DNA of 64,000 bases from Halomonas alkalisoli (GTDB lineage: Bacteria > Pseudomonadota > Gammaproteobacteria > Pseudomonadales > Halomonadaceae). Below the pieces are notes generated by a model. It made no database searches and was not told the origin of the DNA. It was given only the letters and a program-made list of their open reading frames with translations. The translations under genes and the position numbers were made by a program. Within the stretch, counting starts at the first letter, position 1, and every line of letters starts with the position of its first letter. Positions 10,590 through 19,681 of the stretch are shown here, piece after piece. The DNA lies in assembly GCF_021412585.1 (NCBI RefSeq), contig NZ_JAKCMI010000018.1, positions 1 to 64,000 on the forward strand, read 5' to 3'.

Positions 10590-11236
10590 GCGACCAGCTC
10601 GCCCAATACCGACCAGGACGGCAGCCAGGGCACCATGCCGGCCACCAGCAGCAGCATGAGGAGAGAGTTGCGAGGGGCGCGGTAGTCGAACGGCTTGAGC
10701 GCCGTGCCGAAGGAGCGCTTGAGCCGGGCCCCGGTTAGATCCACGCTATAGAGCTCGTCCAGCGCCAGATGGATCAGATAGCCCAGCACCAGCGCCAGCC
10801 CCTGGGCCCAGGCAAGCCGACCCTCCTGGGCCAGGAAGTGGTAGCTGGCCACGCTGGTCGCCAGTCCGCACAGCACGGCGGCCAGCAACGAGTGCCAGAT
10901 CCCGCGGTGCACGGAGAAGCGCTTGAAGATCGGGCTCAGCACATGGCGCACCCCGATATAGAGCCCGCCGCAGACCATCAGCAGCGCACCCGGCTCCAGC
11001 CGAGCGTGCAGCAATAGCACGCCCACCATCACCGCCAGCACGGCCATGGTATTGAAGATCAGCCGCACGGCGTGGGAGTGATCGGCATCGATATCGGGCA
11101 GGATGCCGCCGAAGGCGGTCAGTACCGCCAGCGGCAGTGCCTCGGCCGGTGTCCAGAGACCGCCCTGCCAGCCGGTGACGGCCAGCAGGACACCGCCACC
11201 CACGGCGGCACTGAGATGGGTGCGAAAATCGGCCAT
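10565..11236 (-). CDS. YdjM-like membrane-bound metal-dependent hydrolase family protein
   Basis: This 223-residue inner-membrane protein has about five hydrophobic helices. It carries the family signature near the N terminus (HLSAAV), ILPDIDADHSHA near residue 45, and a conserved VHRGIWHS segment near 100, with His and Asp residues that could bind metal. It matches the LexA-regulated YdjM / DUF457 family, for which no reaction is established. It is monocistronic on the minus strand and overlaps dctD tail to tail. Confidence 0.75.
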   Translation of the reverse strand: MADFRTHLSAAVGGGVLLAVTGWQGGLWTPAEALPLAVLTAFGGILPDIDADHSHAVRLIFNTMAVLAVMVGVLLLHARLEPGALLMVCGGLYIGVRHVLSPIFKRFSVHRGIWHSLLAAVLCGLATSVASYHFLAQEGRLAWAQGLALVLGYLIHLALDELYSVDLTGARLKRSFGTALKPFDYRAPRNSLLMLLLVAGMVPWLPSWSVLGELVAQGLTFWR

Positions 11237-11324
11237 GCCGGGTCGGACTCCCTGAAGCCTTGGACAAGAGATACTGGATAAATTACCAGATTATCGCCCG
11301 ACTCGGCATGAAAAAACAACGTGT

Positions 11325-11469
11325 TAGGCACTGTCTGAAAAGTCGGCGAGCGATGGCCAGACAAGGCAAAAATCAGCGAAAAGACGGAGTTTACGGGGTG
11401 TAAATGAGTACTTTGAGCTGATTTTTAACGAAGTATGACCGAGCGCAGACAGTTTTCGGACAATGCCTA
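11325..11469. repeat. 145-bp palindromic MITE-like element, copy A
   Basis: The element has imperfect 17-bp terminal inverted repeats (TAGGCACTGTCTGAAAA at 11325-11341 and its partner at 11453-11469). It also has an inner 10-bp stem (AAAAATCAGC at 11368-11377, GCTGATTTTT at 11417-11426) and a small apical stem TTTAC/GTAAA. A reverse-orientation copy of exactly the same length lies at 58072-58216, at about 129 of 145 identical positions. Both are bounded by TA, as for Tc1/IS630-type target duplication. It lies between two minus-strand genes, ending five bases before the yrdA stop. No transposase gene is present. Confidence 0.85.
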
Positions 11470-11474
11470 GGGGA

Positions 11475-12023
11475 TTATTCCTGTGCTGCCAGGTACTCGT
11501 CCTTGAGCTTCACGTAGTTGCCCGCGGTATAGGGAAAGAAGGCACGCTCGCTCTCCTTGATCGGCCGCATCGCCCTGGCCGGATTGCCGGCATACACATG
11601 CCCGCTCTCCAGGCGCTTGCCTGGCGGAACCAGCGCCCCCGCGGCAATGATCACCTCATCCTCGACCACGGCGCCATCCATGACGATGGACCCCATGCCC
11701 ACCAGAATGCGGTTACCCAGAGTGCACCCGTGCAGGACCGCCTTGTGGCCGATGGTCACGTCATCGCCGATGGTGAGCGGAAAGCCATCGGGATTGAAGT
11801 CGCTGGCATGGGTGATGTGCAGCACGCTGCCATCCTGCACGCTGGTGCGCGCACCGATACGAATGCGGTGCATGTCGCCACGGATGACCGTCATGGGCCA
11901 GACCGAACAGTCATCGCCCAGCACCACGTCGCCCAGCACCACGCTGGCCGGGTCCACATAGACCCGCTCTCCCAGGCTCGGGGTCACGCCCTTCCAGCTG
12001 CGAATAGGGTTTCCCGCTTGCAT
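11475..12023 (-). CDS. yrdA: Gamma-class carbonic anhydrase family protein (YrdA-like)
   Basis: This 182-residue protein of left-handed beta-helix hexapeptide repeats (DVVLGDDCSVWPMTVIRGD and similar six-residue periodicity) carries the His residues that bind metal in gamma carbonic anhydrases (HITHASD, IGHKAVLHG). The cytosolic enzyme may hydrate CO2, though many YrdA proteins lack measured activity. I chose ATG 12023 because AAAGGAGG stands directly upstream; an ATG at 12053 is in frame but has no such signal. It follows the NSS transporter on the same strand after 31 bases and probably shares its transcript. Confidence 0.88.
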   Translation of the reverse strand: MQAGNPIRSWKGVTPSLGERVYVDPASVVLGDVVLGDDCSVWPMTVIRGDMHRIRIGARTSVQDGSVLHITHASDFNPDGFPLTIGDDVTIGHKAVLHGCTLGNRILVGMGSIVMDGAVVEDEVIIAAGALVPPGKRLESGHVYAGNPARAMRPIKESERAFFPYTAGNYVKLKDEYLAAQE

Positions 12024-12054
12024 CTCGCCTCCTTTGGCCGGCTCGCCGGCCATG

Positions 12055-13395
12055 TCATAGCAGCCCGGCAGCCAGCACCAGGACCGTCAGTGGAATCGAC
12101 ACCCAGCGTACCACCCCCAGCCAGAGGCGAAAGCCCGGCTCACCGACACCCAGGGCGCCCCGGGCAGCTCCTTGCGGCATGACCCAGGCCGCAAAGACGG
12201 CTATCAGCAGGCCACCCACCGGCAGGAATATCTCGGTGGGAATGGTCGTCACCAGGTCGAAGACGTTCATGCCCGCCAGCGGGCGCCATTCGGCCAGCGT
12301 CGAGAACGACAGCACCGACAGCAGGCCCATCAGCCACACCGCCACGCCGATGACCGCGGCGGCCTGGCCGCGCCCGAGCCCCAGGCCCTGCAGCGTGGCG
12401 ACCATCGGCTCGGCCAGGTTGATCGACGAGGTCCAGGTCGCCAGCAGCAGCAGCAGGAAGAAGGTGCTCAACCACAGCGCGCCCCAGGGCAGCTCGGCGA
12501 AGGCTATCGGCAGCGTCACGAACATCAGGCCCGGCCCCTCGGCGGGGTCCATGCCCTGGGCGAACACCACCGAGAAGATGGCGATACCCGCCAGCAGTGC
12601 CACGCCCACGTCGAGAGCCGCCACCGCGGCGGCGGCTCGGGGCAGGCTCTGGCGCTCGGGCATGTAGGCACCATAGGCCATCAAGGCACAGGCTCCCACT
12701 GCCAGCGTAAAGAAGGCGTGGCCCATGGCATGCATCACGACGAGGGGTGTGATCACCGCGAAGTCGGGCTGAAACAGCCACGCCAGGGCCGGCCGGAACC
12801 CTGCCGTGGTCGCCGCATAGCCGGCCAGCAGGAGAAGGAGCAGGTACAACAGCGGCATCAACAGGTTGTTGAGTCGCTCGAGCCCCTTGGCCACGCCGGC
12901 GGCCACCACGCTCATGGTCATGAAGAGAAAGAGCGTATGATTGAAGGCCATGCGCCGGGGGTCGGCGAGGAAGGCGTCGAACCCGGCCCCGATCTCGGCG
13001 GCACTGCGACCGACGAAGTTGCCGTTGACCGACGCCACCAGGAACTCGATCGACCAGCCGGAGACCACGGAGTAGAAGGAGAGGATGCAGAATACCGTAA
13101 CGGCGCCGAAGAGCCCCAGCCAGCGCCAGTGGCCGCTGGCACCGGCGGCAGAGGCGAGATGCCCCAGCGACTGCATCGGCGAACGGCGGCCGGCGCGACC
13201 GACCAGTATCTCGGCCATCATCACCGGCAACCCCAGCAGCAGCACGAACGCCACATAGAGCAGCAGGAAGGCGGCCCCGCCGTTCTCGCCCGTGATATAG
13301 GGAAAACGCCAGATATTCCCGAGCCCTACGGCTGCACCGGTCACCGCCAGTATAAAGGCCCGCCGGGTACTCCAGCGCTCCAGGGTTGCGTTCAT
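12055..13395 (-). CDS. Sodium-dependent NSS-family amino acid transporter
   Basis: This 446-residue polytopic membrane protein has about 11 helices. The N terminus carries the hallmark of the neurotransmitter:sodium symporter family: WSTRRAFILAVTGAAVGLG then NIWRFPYITGENGG, which forms the Na+ and substrate site in LeuT-like proteins. It probably imports an amino acid or related osmolyte using the sodium gradient, which suits a halophile. The substrate cannot be read from sequence. It stands upstream of the carbonic anhydrase-like gene on the same strand. Confidence 0.9.
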   Translation of the reverse strand: MNATLERWSTRRAFILAVTGAAVGLGNIWRFPYITGENGGAAFLLLYVAFVLLLGLPVMMAEILVGRAGRRSPMQSLGHLASAAGASGHWRWLGLFGAVTVFCILSFYSVVSGWSIEFLVASVNGNFVGRSAAEIGAGFDAFLADPRRMAFNHTLFLFMTMSVVAAGVAKGLERLNNLLMPLLYLLLLLLAGYAATTAGFRPALAWLFQPDFAVITPLVVMHAMGHAFFTLAVGACALMAYGAYMPERQSLPRAAAAVAALDVGVALLAGIAIFSVVFAQGMDPAEGPGLMFVTLPIAFAELPWGALWLSTFFLLLLLATWTSSINLAEPMVATLQGLGLGRGQAAAVIGVAVWLMGLLSVLSFSTLAEWRPLAGMNVFDLVTTIPTEIFLPVGGLLIAVFAAWVMPQGAARGALGVGEPGFRLWLGVVRWVSIPLTVLVLAAGLL

Positions 13396-13565
13396 GCCGT
13401 CGGCCTCTCCTTCGTGAAGGCCGCAAGCCTATCAGGCCGGCTCGATGGCACCAAATCCTTCGATATCCCGTCATGCATTGAAACCCGGCCTGCCCGGCCG
13501 CATCTAAAGCCAATTACGGTTAACCTGATACCTACCCATCTTTCCTCCCTGTTCCCGAGGTGTGC

Positions 13566-15617
13566 ATGTCCCACAATCCGCTGCTCGACTCCCACGACCT
13601 GCCACCCTTTGCCGATATAGGCCCGGCCCATGTCGTGCCGGCCATTGAAAAGCTGATCGCGGAAAACCGTGCAGCCATCGATGCCCTTGTCGCGCGCGCG
13701 CAGCAGGAGACGCCGACCTGGGAAAGCCTCGCCGCTCCCCTGGAGGCCCTCAACGACCGCCTCTCCCGGGCCTGGTCGCCGGTCTCTCACCTCAATGGCA
13801 CCATGAACACACCCGAACTTCGCGAAGCGTATCAGGCCTGCCTGGGCCAGCTCTCCGACTACGGCACCTGGCTTGGCCAGCACGAAGGGTTGTTCCTGGC
13901 CTGGCAGGCGCTGAAGGAGGGGCCTGCCTGGGAGTCGCTGGATGAAGGTCAGCGCCGCAGCATCGACAACGCCCTGCGCGACTTCCACCTCGCCGGCGTC
14001 GACCTGCCCGCCGAGAAGAAGGAGCGCTACGGCGAGATCAAGTCACGGCTCTCCGAACTCTCCAATACCTTCTCCAACCAGCTGCTGGATGCCACCCAGG
14101 CATGGCACAAGGACATCGACGACGCTGCCCAGCTGGCCGGCCTGCCGGAGAGCGCCCTGGCGACGCTTGCCGCCAACGCCGAGGCCAAGAATGCGCGCGG
14201 CTATCGCATTACCCTGGACTTCCCCAGCTTCTATCCGGTGCTGACCTTCGCCGACGATGCGTCGCTGCGCCGCGAGGTCTACACGGCCTTCGTCACCCGC
14301 GCCTCCGACCAGGGCCCCAACGCCGGCGAACACGACAACGCACCGATTATCGAGGAGACCCTGCGCCTGCGCCGCGAGCTGGCCGAGCTGCTCGGCTTTG
14401 CCACCTATGCCGACTACTCCCTGACCACCAAGATGGCCGAGTCGCCCCGACAGGCGATCGATTTCCTGGACGACCTGGCCAGGCGCGCCGTGCCCCAGGC
14501 CCGCGAGGAGTTCGATGAGCTGGCCGAGTTCGCCCGTAGCGAGCTGGGCATCGCCGAGCTCTCTCCCTGGGACGTGGGTTATGCCAGCGAGAAGCTGCGC
14601 GAAGCGCGCCACGCCATTTCCCAGGAGCAGCTGCGTCCCTACTTCCCGGCGCCCCGGGTGGTGGACGGGCTGTTCCGGGTCGTCGAGCGTCTCTATGGCG
14701 TGACATTTCAGGAGGATGCCTCGGCCCCGCGCTACCACCCGGAAGTTCGCTACTTCCAGATCCTCGAGCACGGCCAGGCCATCGCCGGCTTCTATCTCGA
14801 CCTTTACGCCCGAGAAGGCAAGCGTGGCGGCGCCTGGATGGACGAGTGCCGGGTGCGGCGCTGCCGTGAAGATGGCTCCCTGCAGCTGCCGGTGGCCTAT
14901 CTCACCTGCAACTTCACCCGCCCGGTGGGCGACAGGCCCGCCCTGCTGACACATGACGAGGTCACCACCCTGTTCCACGAATTCGGGCACGGGCTGCATC
15001 ATATGCTGACCCGGCAGACCGTAGCCGATATCTCCGGCATCAACGGGGTGGCATGGGACGCCGTGGAGCTTCCCAGCCAGTTCATGGAGAACTTCTGCTG
15101 GGAGCGCGAAGGGCTGGACCTGATCGCCGGCCATGTCGACACCGGCGAAGCGCTGCCGAGCGAGCTGCTCGAGCGCCTGCAGGACGCCAGGAACTTCCAG
15201 TCGGCCATGGGCCTGGTGCGCCAGCTCGAGTTCTCCCTGTTCGACCTGCGCCTGCATCATGAGCTGGCCGCCCCCACGGCCGCCGACGTACAGGCGCTGC
15301 TCGACGACGTGCGTGCCGCCGTCTCGGTGGTACCCCGGGCCGATTTCAACCGTTTCCAGAACGGTTTCAGCCATGTCTTCGCCGGCGGCTACGCGGCGGG
15401 CTACTACAGCTACAAGTGGGCCGAGGTACTCTCCGCCGATGCCTGGAGCGCCTTCGAGGAGGCCGGGATCTTCGATCTCGAGACCGGCCAGCGTTTCCGC
15501 CACGAGATTCTCGAGCAGGGTGGCGCCCGGGATGCCGCCGAGCTGTTCCGGGCGTTCCGGGGACGCGAGCCCAGCGTAGAACCGCTGCTGCGCCATAGCG
15601 GGATTCGTGCCGCCTGA
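13566..15617 (+). CDS. prlC: Oligopeptidase A (M3 zinc metallopeptidase)
   Basis: This 683-residue cytosolic peptidase degrades oligopeptides, including cleaved signal peptides. The zinc motif HEFGH lies at about residues 471-475, followed by GLHHML, with a downstream zinc-ligand region around NGVAWDAVELPSQFMENF. The length equals E. coli PrlC (680). I start at ATG 13566 with GAGG five bases ahead; a GTG two codons earlier is possible. A small zinc-ribbon gene follows, the usual gammaproteobacterial companion. Confidence 0.95.
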   Translation: MSHNPLLDSHDLPPFADIGPAHVVPAIEKLIAENRAAIDALVARAQQETPTWESLAAPLEALNDRLSRAWSPVSHLNGTMNTPELREAYQACLGQLSDYGTWLGQHEGLFLAWQALKEGPAWESLDEGQRRSIDNALRDFHLAGVDLPAEKKERYGEIKSRLSELSNTFSNQLLDATQAWHKDIDDAAQLAGLPESALATLAANAEAKNARGYRITLDFPSFYPVLTFADDASLRREVYTAFVTRASDQGPNAGEHDNAPIIEETLRLRRELAELLGFATYADYSLTTKMAESPRQAIDFLDDLARRAVPQAREEFDELAEFARSELGIAELSPWDVGYASEKLREARHAISQEQLRPYFPAPRVVDGLFRVVERLYGVTFQEDASAPRYHPEVRYFQILEHGQAIAGFYLDLYAREGKRGGAWMDECRVRRCREDGSLQLPVAYLTCNFTRPVGDRPALLTHDEVTTLFHEFGHGLHHMLTRQTVADISGINGVAWDAVELPSQFMENFCWEREGLDLIAGHVDTGEALPSELLERLQDARNFQSAMGLVRQLEFSLFDLRLHHELAAPTAADVQALLDDVRAAVSVVPRADFNRFQNGFSHVFAGGYAAGYYSYKWAEVLSADAWSAFEEAGIFDLETGQRFRHEILEQGGARDAAELFRAFRGREPSVEPLLRHSGIRAA

Positions 15618-15699
15618 CCCGATACCCGCTCCACGGGGTATCGACCATCGACCGCCATCGGGGCATTGCCGCCCCGGTGGCTGCCATACGGGAGTTTCC

Positions 15700-15945
15700 A
15701 TGGCCGTTCAGAAACGTTTTATCGCCGGTGCCATCTGCCCTCGCTGCGCCGAGATGGACCGCATCCGCGCCTGGGAGCAGAACGGGATTCGCTACCGCGA
15801 CTGTGTCAACTGCGACTTCTTCGAGCAGGCCGCCATCGCGGACGATGCCCACGACGAGCTGGAAACCCGGGTCAACCGGGAGCGTGAGGAACAGCGCAAC
15901 GACACCATTCAGACCGTCAGGATTCTCGACCCCAAAGGACGTTGA
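15700..15945 (+). CDS. YheV-family small zinc ribbon protein
   Basis: This 81-residue protein has a CPRC...CVNC pair (residues about 13-40) that forms a zinc ribbon, followed by an acidic helix. The ATG at 15700 follows GGAG. It stands 82 bases after prlC, the common position for this conserved uncharacterised family. The role is unknown. Confidence 0.82.
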   Translation: MAVQKRFIAGAICPRCAEMDRIRAWEQNGIRYRDCVNCDFFEQAAIADDAHDELETRVNREREEQRNDTIQTVRILDPKGR

Positions 15946-16096
15946 TCCTGCCCCGTGCAAGCCGTTCGTCAACATTGGCAGCGTGATCTGGCCGAGCGTC
16001 TGCGCCAGCAGAGGCTCGATCCCTTACGCTGAGTACGACCTGGCGAATCGACTGATTGCCGTACGGGTCACCCCACCCCCGCCACGATGACCTGGA

Positions 16097-16116
16097 GTGT
16101 GCGGAGACCCGCACAC
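16097..16116 (+). terminator. Hairpin after yheV-like gene, possible terminator
   Basis: GTGTGCGG (16097-16104), loop AGAC, then CCGCACAC (16109-16116) form a perfect 8-bp stem. It is followed by a C/A-rich tract and not by T residues, so intrinsic termination is uncertain. Confidence 0.35.
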
Positions 16117-16186
16117 ACCCCCACTCCCCCCGTGCGACATCCCAGCCAGAGCGGTCGCCAGCACCCTCGACCTTGGTCTAACCCCG

Positions 16187-16208
16187 TTTGCTCAAACTAT
16201 TGAGCAAA
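16187..16208. promoter_or_regulatory. 22-bp inverted repeat, candidate operator
   Basis: TTTGCTCAA (16187-16195), spacer ACTA, then TTGAGCAAA (16200-16208) form a perfect 9-bp dyad 128 bases before the first TAXI gene. It lies just upstream of the TATACT -10 candidate. The binding protein is not known. Confidence 0.5.
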
Positions 16209-16336
16209 TAGCATTTTGCCTTTCAAGGCACGCCGATTGCCTATACTGGGTGTTGTACGCCAGACTTTTCCTGAGCGTTCGTTCTATTCACTGAAGCGTT
16301 ACGCTCTCATAACGACAACTCGATTGGAGTGACACC

Positions 16337-17320
16337 ATGCGACATGCAGCATCCAAGCTGATCGTAACCTCATGCTTGAGCGCCGCCCTGGTAGCAACCG
16401 GCGTCCAGGCCGATGACCGCGAAGATTGGCCCCGCAGCCTGACCGTGGGCACCGCCAGCCAAGGCGGCACCTACTACATCTACGGTTCCGGCTGGGCCAA
16501 CCTGGTTGGTGACGCCATCGACGTTTCCTTCGGCGCTGAAGTGACCGGCGGCCCGGTCCAGAACGCCACCCTGGTACAGATGGGCGAGCACGACTTCGGC
16601 ATGGTCACCATGGGACCCGCCTACCAGGCCTGGATCGGTGAGAGCGAGCTGGCGCCGGGCGTCGAGCACACCGATATACGCGCCGTCTTCCCGATGTACC
16701 AGACCACCCTGCAGATCATCACTCTGCAAGGCTCCAACATCACCTCCGTGGCTGACCTGGACGGCAAGACCGTGGGCGTGGGCCCGGCCGGCGGCACGTC
16801 GGACATGTACTACCCGCAGCTGTTCGAAAAACTCGGCCTCGACGTCGACACCCGTAACGGCGGCGCCTCCGACCAGGCAGGCCAGCTTCAGGATGGCCTG
16901 ATCGACGCCTTCGCCTTCGCCGCCGGCGTGCCGATCTCGGCCTTCAGCCAGCTCGAGGCCCAGGCCAACGTCAACATCTTCTCCTTCTCCGAGGAGGACA
17001 TGGATCGGGTACTGGGCGACTACCCCGAGCTGTCGCCGTCCACCATCCCGGCATCCGTGTACAACAGCCTTGAAGAAGATCTGCCGGCCATCTCCATCTG
17101 GAACTTCGCCATCACCCATAAGGACATGCCGGAATCACTGGTCTACGAAGTGACCAAGACGGTGATGGAGAACCACGAGCGTATGCAGCAGATCCACGGC
17201 GCCGCGCGTGAGACCGTGCCCGAGAACTTCGAACACAACACCTTCATGCCTTGGCATCCGGGTGCCGTGCGCTGGTTCGAAGAGAACGGCTACGACATCC
17301 CGGAAGATCTGCGCGGCTGA
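16337..17320 (+). CDS. TAXI-family TRAP transporter solute-binding protein 1
   Basis: This 327-residue periplasmic binding protein has a cleavable signal peptide (residues 1-25, ending VQA). It shows the TAXI family start LTVGTASQGGTYYIYG and a middle GKTVGVGPAGGTSDMY segment. It captures an unidentified solute, often glutamate, dicarboxylates or related acids in this family, for the fused permease downstream. The ATG follows a GGAG. A second, clearly paralogous binding protein is encoded after the permease. Confidence 0.9.
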   Translation: MRHAASKLIVTSCLSAALVATGVQADDREDWPRSLTVGTASQGGTYYIYGSGWANLVGDAIDVSFGAEVTGGPVQNATLVQMGEHDFGMVTMGPAYQAWIGESELAPGVEHTDIRAVFPMYQTTLQIITLQGSNITSVADLDGKTVGVGPAGGTSDMYYPQLFEKLGLDVDTRNGGASDQAGQLQDGLIDAFAFAAGVPISAFSQLEAQANVNIFSFSEEDMDRVLGDYPELSPSTIPASVYNSLEEDLPAISIWNFAITHKDMPESLVYEVTKTVMENHERMQQIHGAARETVPENFEHNTFMPWHPGAVRWFEENGYDIPEDLRG

Positions 17321-17339
17321 GTTCAATCAACGCGCCAAC

Positions 17340-17363
17340 GACGCCGGCCTCCGGGCCGGCGTC
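17340..17363 (+). other. Intra-operon hairpin between binding protein and permease
   Basis: GACGCCGGCC (17340-17349), loop TCCG, GGCCGGCGTC (17354-17363) form a perfect 10-bp stem without a T run. Hairpins in this position commonly stabilise the upstream mRNA or attenuate reading into the permease, giving more binding protein than membrane protein. Confidence 0.55.
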
Positions 17364-17410
17364 AACGCCTCGCCCAACGCAGGCACCCGTAACCTTCTAG
17401 GCACTCCGGC

Positions 17411-19570
17411 ATGAATCACGAAACCCAACCCAACGAAGCCGCACCCAAGATCGGCACAGATGGGGTCGCTGACGTCCCCATCGCACATAATGAGCGGGTA
17501 CTCTCCGGCCTGGTCGGCCAGACGGTATTCCTCGCCTGTGTGCTGTTCACGGCCATGCACCTCTACGCCCTCAACGTATCCCCCATCGAGACCTGGACGT
17601 TTCGCATCATTCACGTGGCGGGCGGTCTCGCCGTTGGCTTCGCCATTACTGCAGCCATGACGCTGGACCGCAGCCCCGAGCAGGTACGCATCAACCGCCT
17701 CGAGTGGTTTGCCCTGATTCCCGCGGCCGCTGCCATTATCTATGCCACCTTTACGATTCTCTACGCCTGGTACATGCGCGAAGCCGGCACGCCGCCTGCC
17801 AACTGGTTGGTCGTGCATCTGAGCTGGTCGCTGGTGTTCGCCACCACCATTGCCCTGGTCAGCAGCTGGATATGGCGCAGCTCCAGCCGCTCCATCCACT
17901 GGGCCGACGCGATCCTGATCGTTGCCTCGATCCTCGTTGCCGCCTATCTCGTTCTTGTGCTCAATCGCTGGCGCATGGCTGCCGGCACGCCGTTTGCCGG
18001 GCAGAACGAATTCATGATCGCCGCCGTGGGCGTGGCCCTGATCATGGAATTGACCCGCCGTGTGGCCGGCCTCGCACTGATCGCCATCACCGGCGTCTTC
18101 CTGATCTACGCCTTCGCCGGGCCTTACCTGCCGGGCCTGCTGGAACATCGCGGGTACTCGGCCGCGCGCTTCTTCACCTATCTCTATACCGACAACGGCA
18201 TCCTCGGGCCGACCACCGCCGTCTCGTCGACCTATATCATTCTATTCATCACCTTTGCCGCCTTCCTGCAGGCCTCCAAGGTGGGTGACTACTTCATCAA
18301 CTTCGCCTTCGCCGCCGCCGGCCGCGCCCGGGGTGGCCCGGCCAAGGTCGCGGTGTTCGCCTCCGGCCTGATGGGCATGATCAACGGCACCTCCGCCGGC
18401 AACGTGGTGGCCACCGGCTCGCTGACCATCCCGCTGATGAAGAAGGTGGGTTACCATCCGCGCAGCGCCGGCGGTATCGAGGCAGCCGCCTCCACCGGCG
18501 GCCAGATCGTGCCGCCGATCATGGGCGCAGGCGCCTTCATCATGGCCGAGATCACCGGTATCCCCTATACCGAGATCGCCATTGCCGCGCTGATTCCCGC
18601 CGCGCTCTACTTCCTCTCCATCTACCTGATGGTCGACCTGGAAGCGCGCCGCGACGGCATGGAGGGCATGAGCAAGGACGAGATCCCGCAGTTCCGCAAA
18701 CTGGTCAAGCAGGTCTATCTCTTCCTGCCCATCATCATCCTGATCGGCACCCTGTTCATGGGCTACTCGGTGATTCGTGCCGGCACCCTGGCCATGGTCA
18801 GCGCCGCCGTCGTCTCCTGGTTCACCCCGCACTGGATGGGGCCCAAGGCGCTGCTCAACGCCCTGTCACTGGGCGCACGCATGGCCATTCCGCTGATCGC
18901 CGTGTGCGCCTGTGCCGGCATCATCGTCGGGGTCATCTCGCTGACCGGGGTCGGTGCCCGCTTCGCCTCCATGCTGCTGGGCATCGCCGATGCCAGCCAC
19001 CTGCTGGCGCTGTTCTTCGCCATGTGTATCTCGATCTTGCTGGGCATGGGCATGCCCACCACCGCAGCCTACGCCGTCGCCGCCTCGGTGGTCGCGCCCG
19101 GCCTGCAGCAGATCGGCATCCCGCCGCTGGTCGCCCACTTCTTCGTGTTCTACTACGCGGTGCTCTCGGCGATAACGCCACCCGTCGCACTGGCCGGCTA
19201 TGCCGCCGCGGCCATCGCCAACACCGATCCGCTGAAAACGGCCATGACCTCCTTCAAGTTCGGCCTGGCCGCCTTCATCGTGCCCTTCATGTTCTTCTAC
19301 AGCCCGGCGCTGCTGATGGATGGCACCTGGATGCAGATCCTGCGCGTTGCCATCACCGCCGCCATCGGCATCTACCTGCTGGCGGCCGCCGTCCAGGGCT
19401 GGTTCCTCAACGGTGTAGCCAACCTGGTGCAGCGTGTCCTGCTGTTGGCAGCGGCACTGTCGATGATCGCCGGCGGCTGGATGACCGACCTGGTCGGCCT
19501 GGGTATCGGGGGGCTGGTCTTCCTGTGGCAAGCCGCCGCCCTCAAGGCCAAGCCCGGCGTCCCGAACTGA
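17411..19570 (+). CDS. TRAP transporter fused permease (DctQM type, TAXI system)
   Basis: This 719-residue inner-membrane protein fuses the small four-helix DctQ part (residues about 35-200) to the large DctM part. The DctM half shows the GMINGTSAGNVVATGSLTIP segment, STGGQIVPPIMGAGAFIMAE near residue 365, and LLGMGMPTTAAYA in the second half. It uses a sodium gradient to import the solute delivered by the TAXI binding proteins. It ends at 19570 in a 17-bp tandem duplication that includes the stop codon. Confidence 0.93.
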   Translation: MNHETQPNEAAPKIGTDGVADVPIAHNERVLSGLVGQTVFLACVLFTAMHLYALNVSPIETWTFRIIHVAGGLAVGFAITAAMTLDRSPEQVRINRLEWFALIPAAAAIIYATFTILYAWYMREAGTPPANWLVVHLSWSLVFATTIALVSSWIWRSSSRSIHWADAILIVASILVAAYLVLVLNRWRMAAGTPFAGQNEFMIAAVGVALIMELTRRVAGLALIAITGVFLIYAFAGPYLPGLLEHRGYSAARFFTYLYTDNGILGPTTAVSSTYIILFITFAAFLQASKVGDYFINFAFAAAGRARGGPAKVAVFASGLMGMINGTSAGNVVATGSLTIPLMKKVGYHPRSAGGIEAAASTGGQIVPPIMGAGAFIMAEITGIPYTEIAIAALIPAALYFLSIYLMVDLEARRDGMEGMSKDEIPQFRKLVKQVYLFLPIIILIGTLFMGYSVIRAGTLAMVSAAVVSWFTPHWMGPKALLNALSLGARMAIPLIAVCACAGIIVGVISLTGVGARFASMLLGIADASHLLALFFAMCISILLGMGMPTTAAYAVAASVVAPGLQQIGIPPLVAHFFVFYYAVLSAITPPVALAGYAAAAIANTDPLKTAMTSFKFGLAAFIVPFMFFYSPALLMDGTWMQILRVAITAAIGIYLLAAAVQGWFLNGVANLVQRVLLLAAALSMIAGGWMTDLVGLGIGGLVFLWQAAALKAKPGVPN

Positions 19571-19600
19571 GTCCTCGGCTCGACTGAGTCCTCGGCTCGA
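19567..19600. repeat. 17-bp perfect tandem duplication at the permease stop codon
   Basis: CTGAGTCCTCGGCTCGA occurs twice in tandem (19567-19583 and 19584-19600). The first copy contains the TGA stop of the TRAP permease. It looks like a recent slippage duplication. Confidence 0.9.
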
Positions 19601-19681
19601 ACGCCAGCAAGCCCGGCCGGGGCGGCATCCGCCGCTCCGGCCGTTTAGTCAGCAAGACCGAACAACCGCAGGAGGCAAGCC

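Larger units (their letters stand above)
15946..16336. promoter_or_regulatory. Intergenic control region upstream of the TAXI TRAP operon
   Basis: This 391-bp gap has no supported gene. It contains a GC-rich hairpin (16097-16116), a 22-bp dyad TTTGCTCAA-N4-TTGAGCAAA (16187-16208) and a TATACT hexamer at 16242-16247 that fits a -10 element. The dyad lies just upstream of this -10, so it could be an operator or activator site for the transporter genes. Confidence 0.5.
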
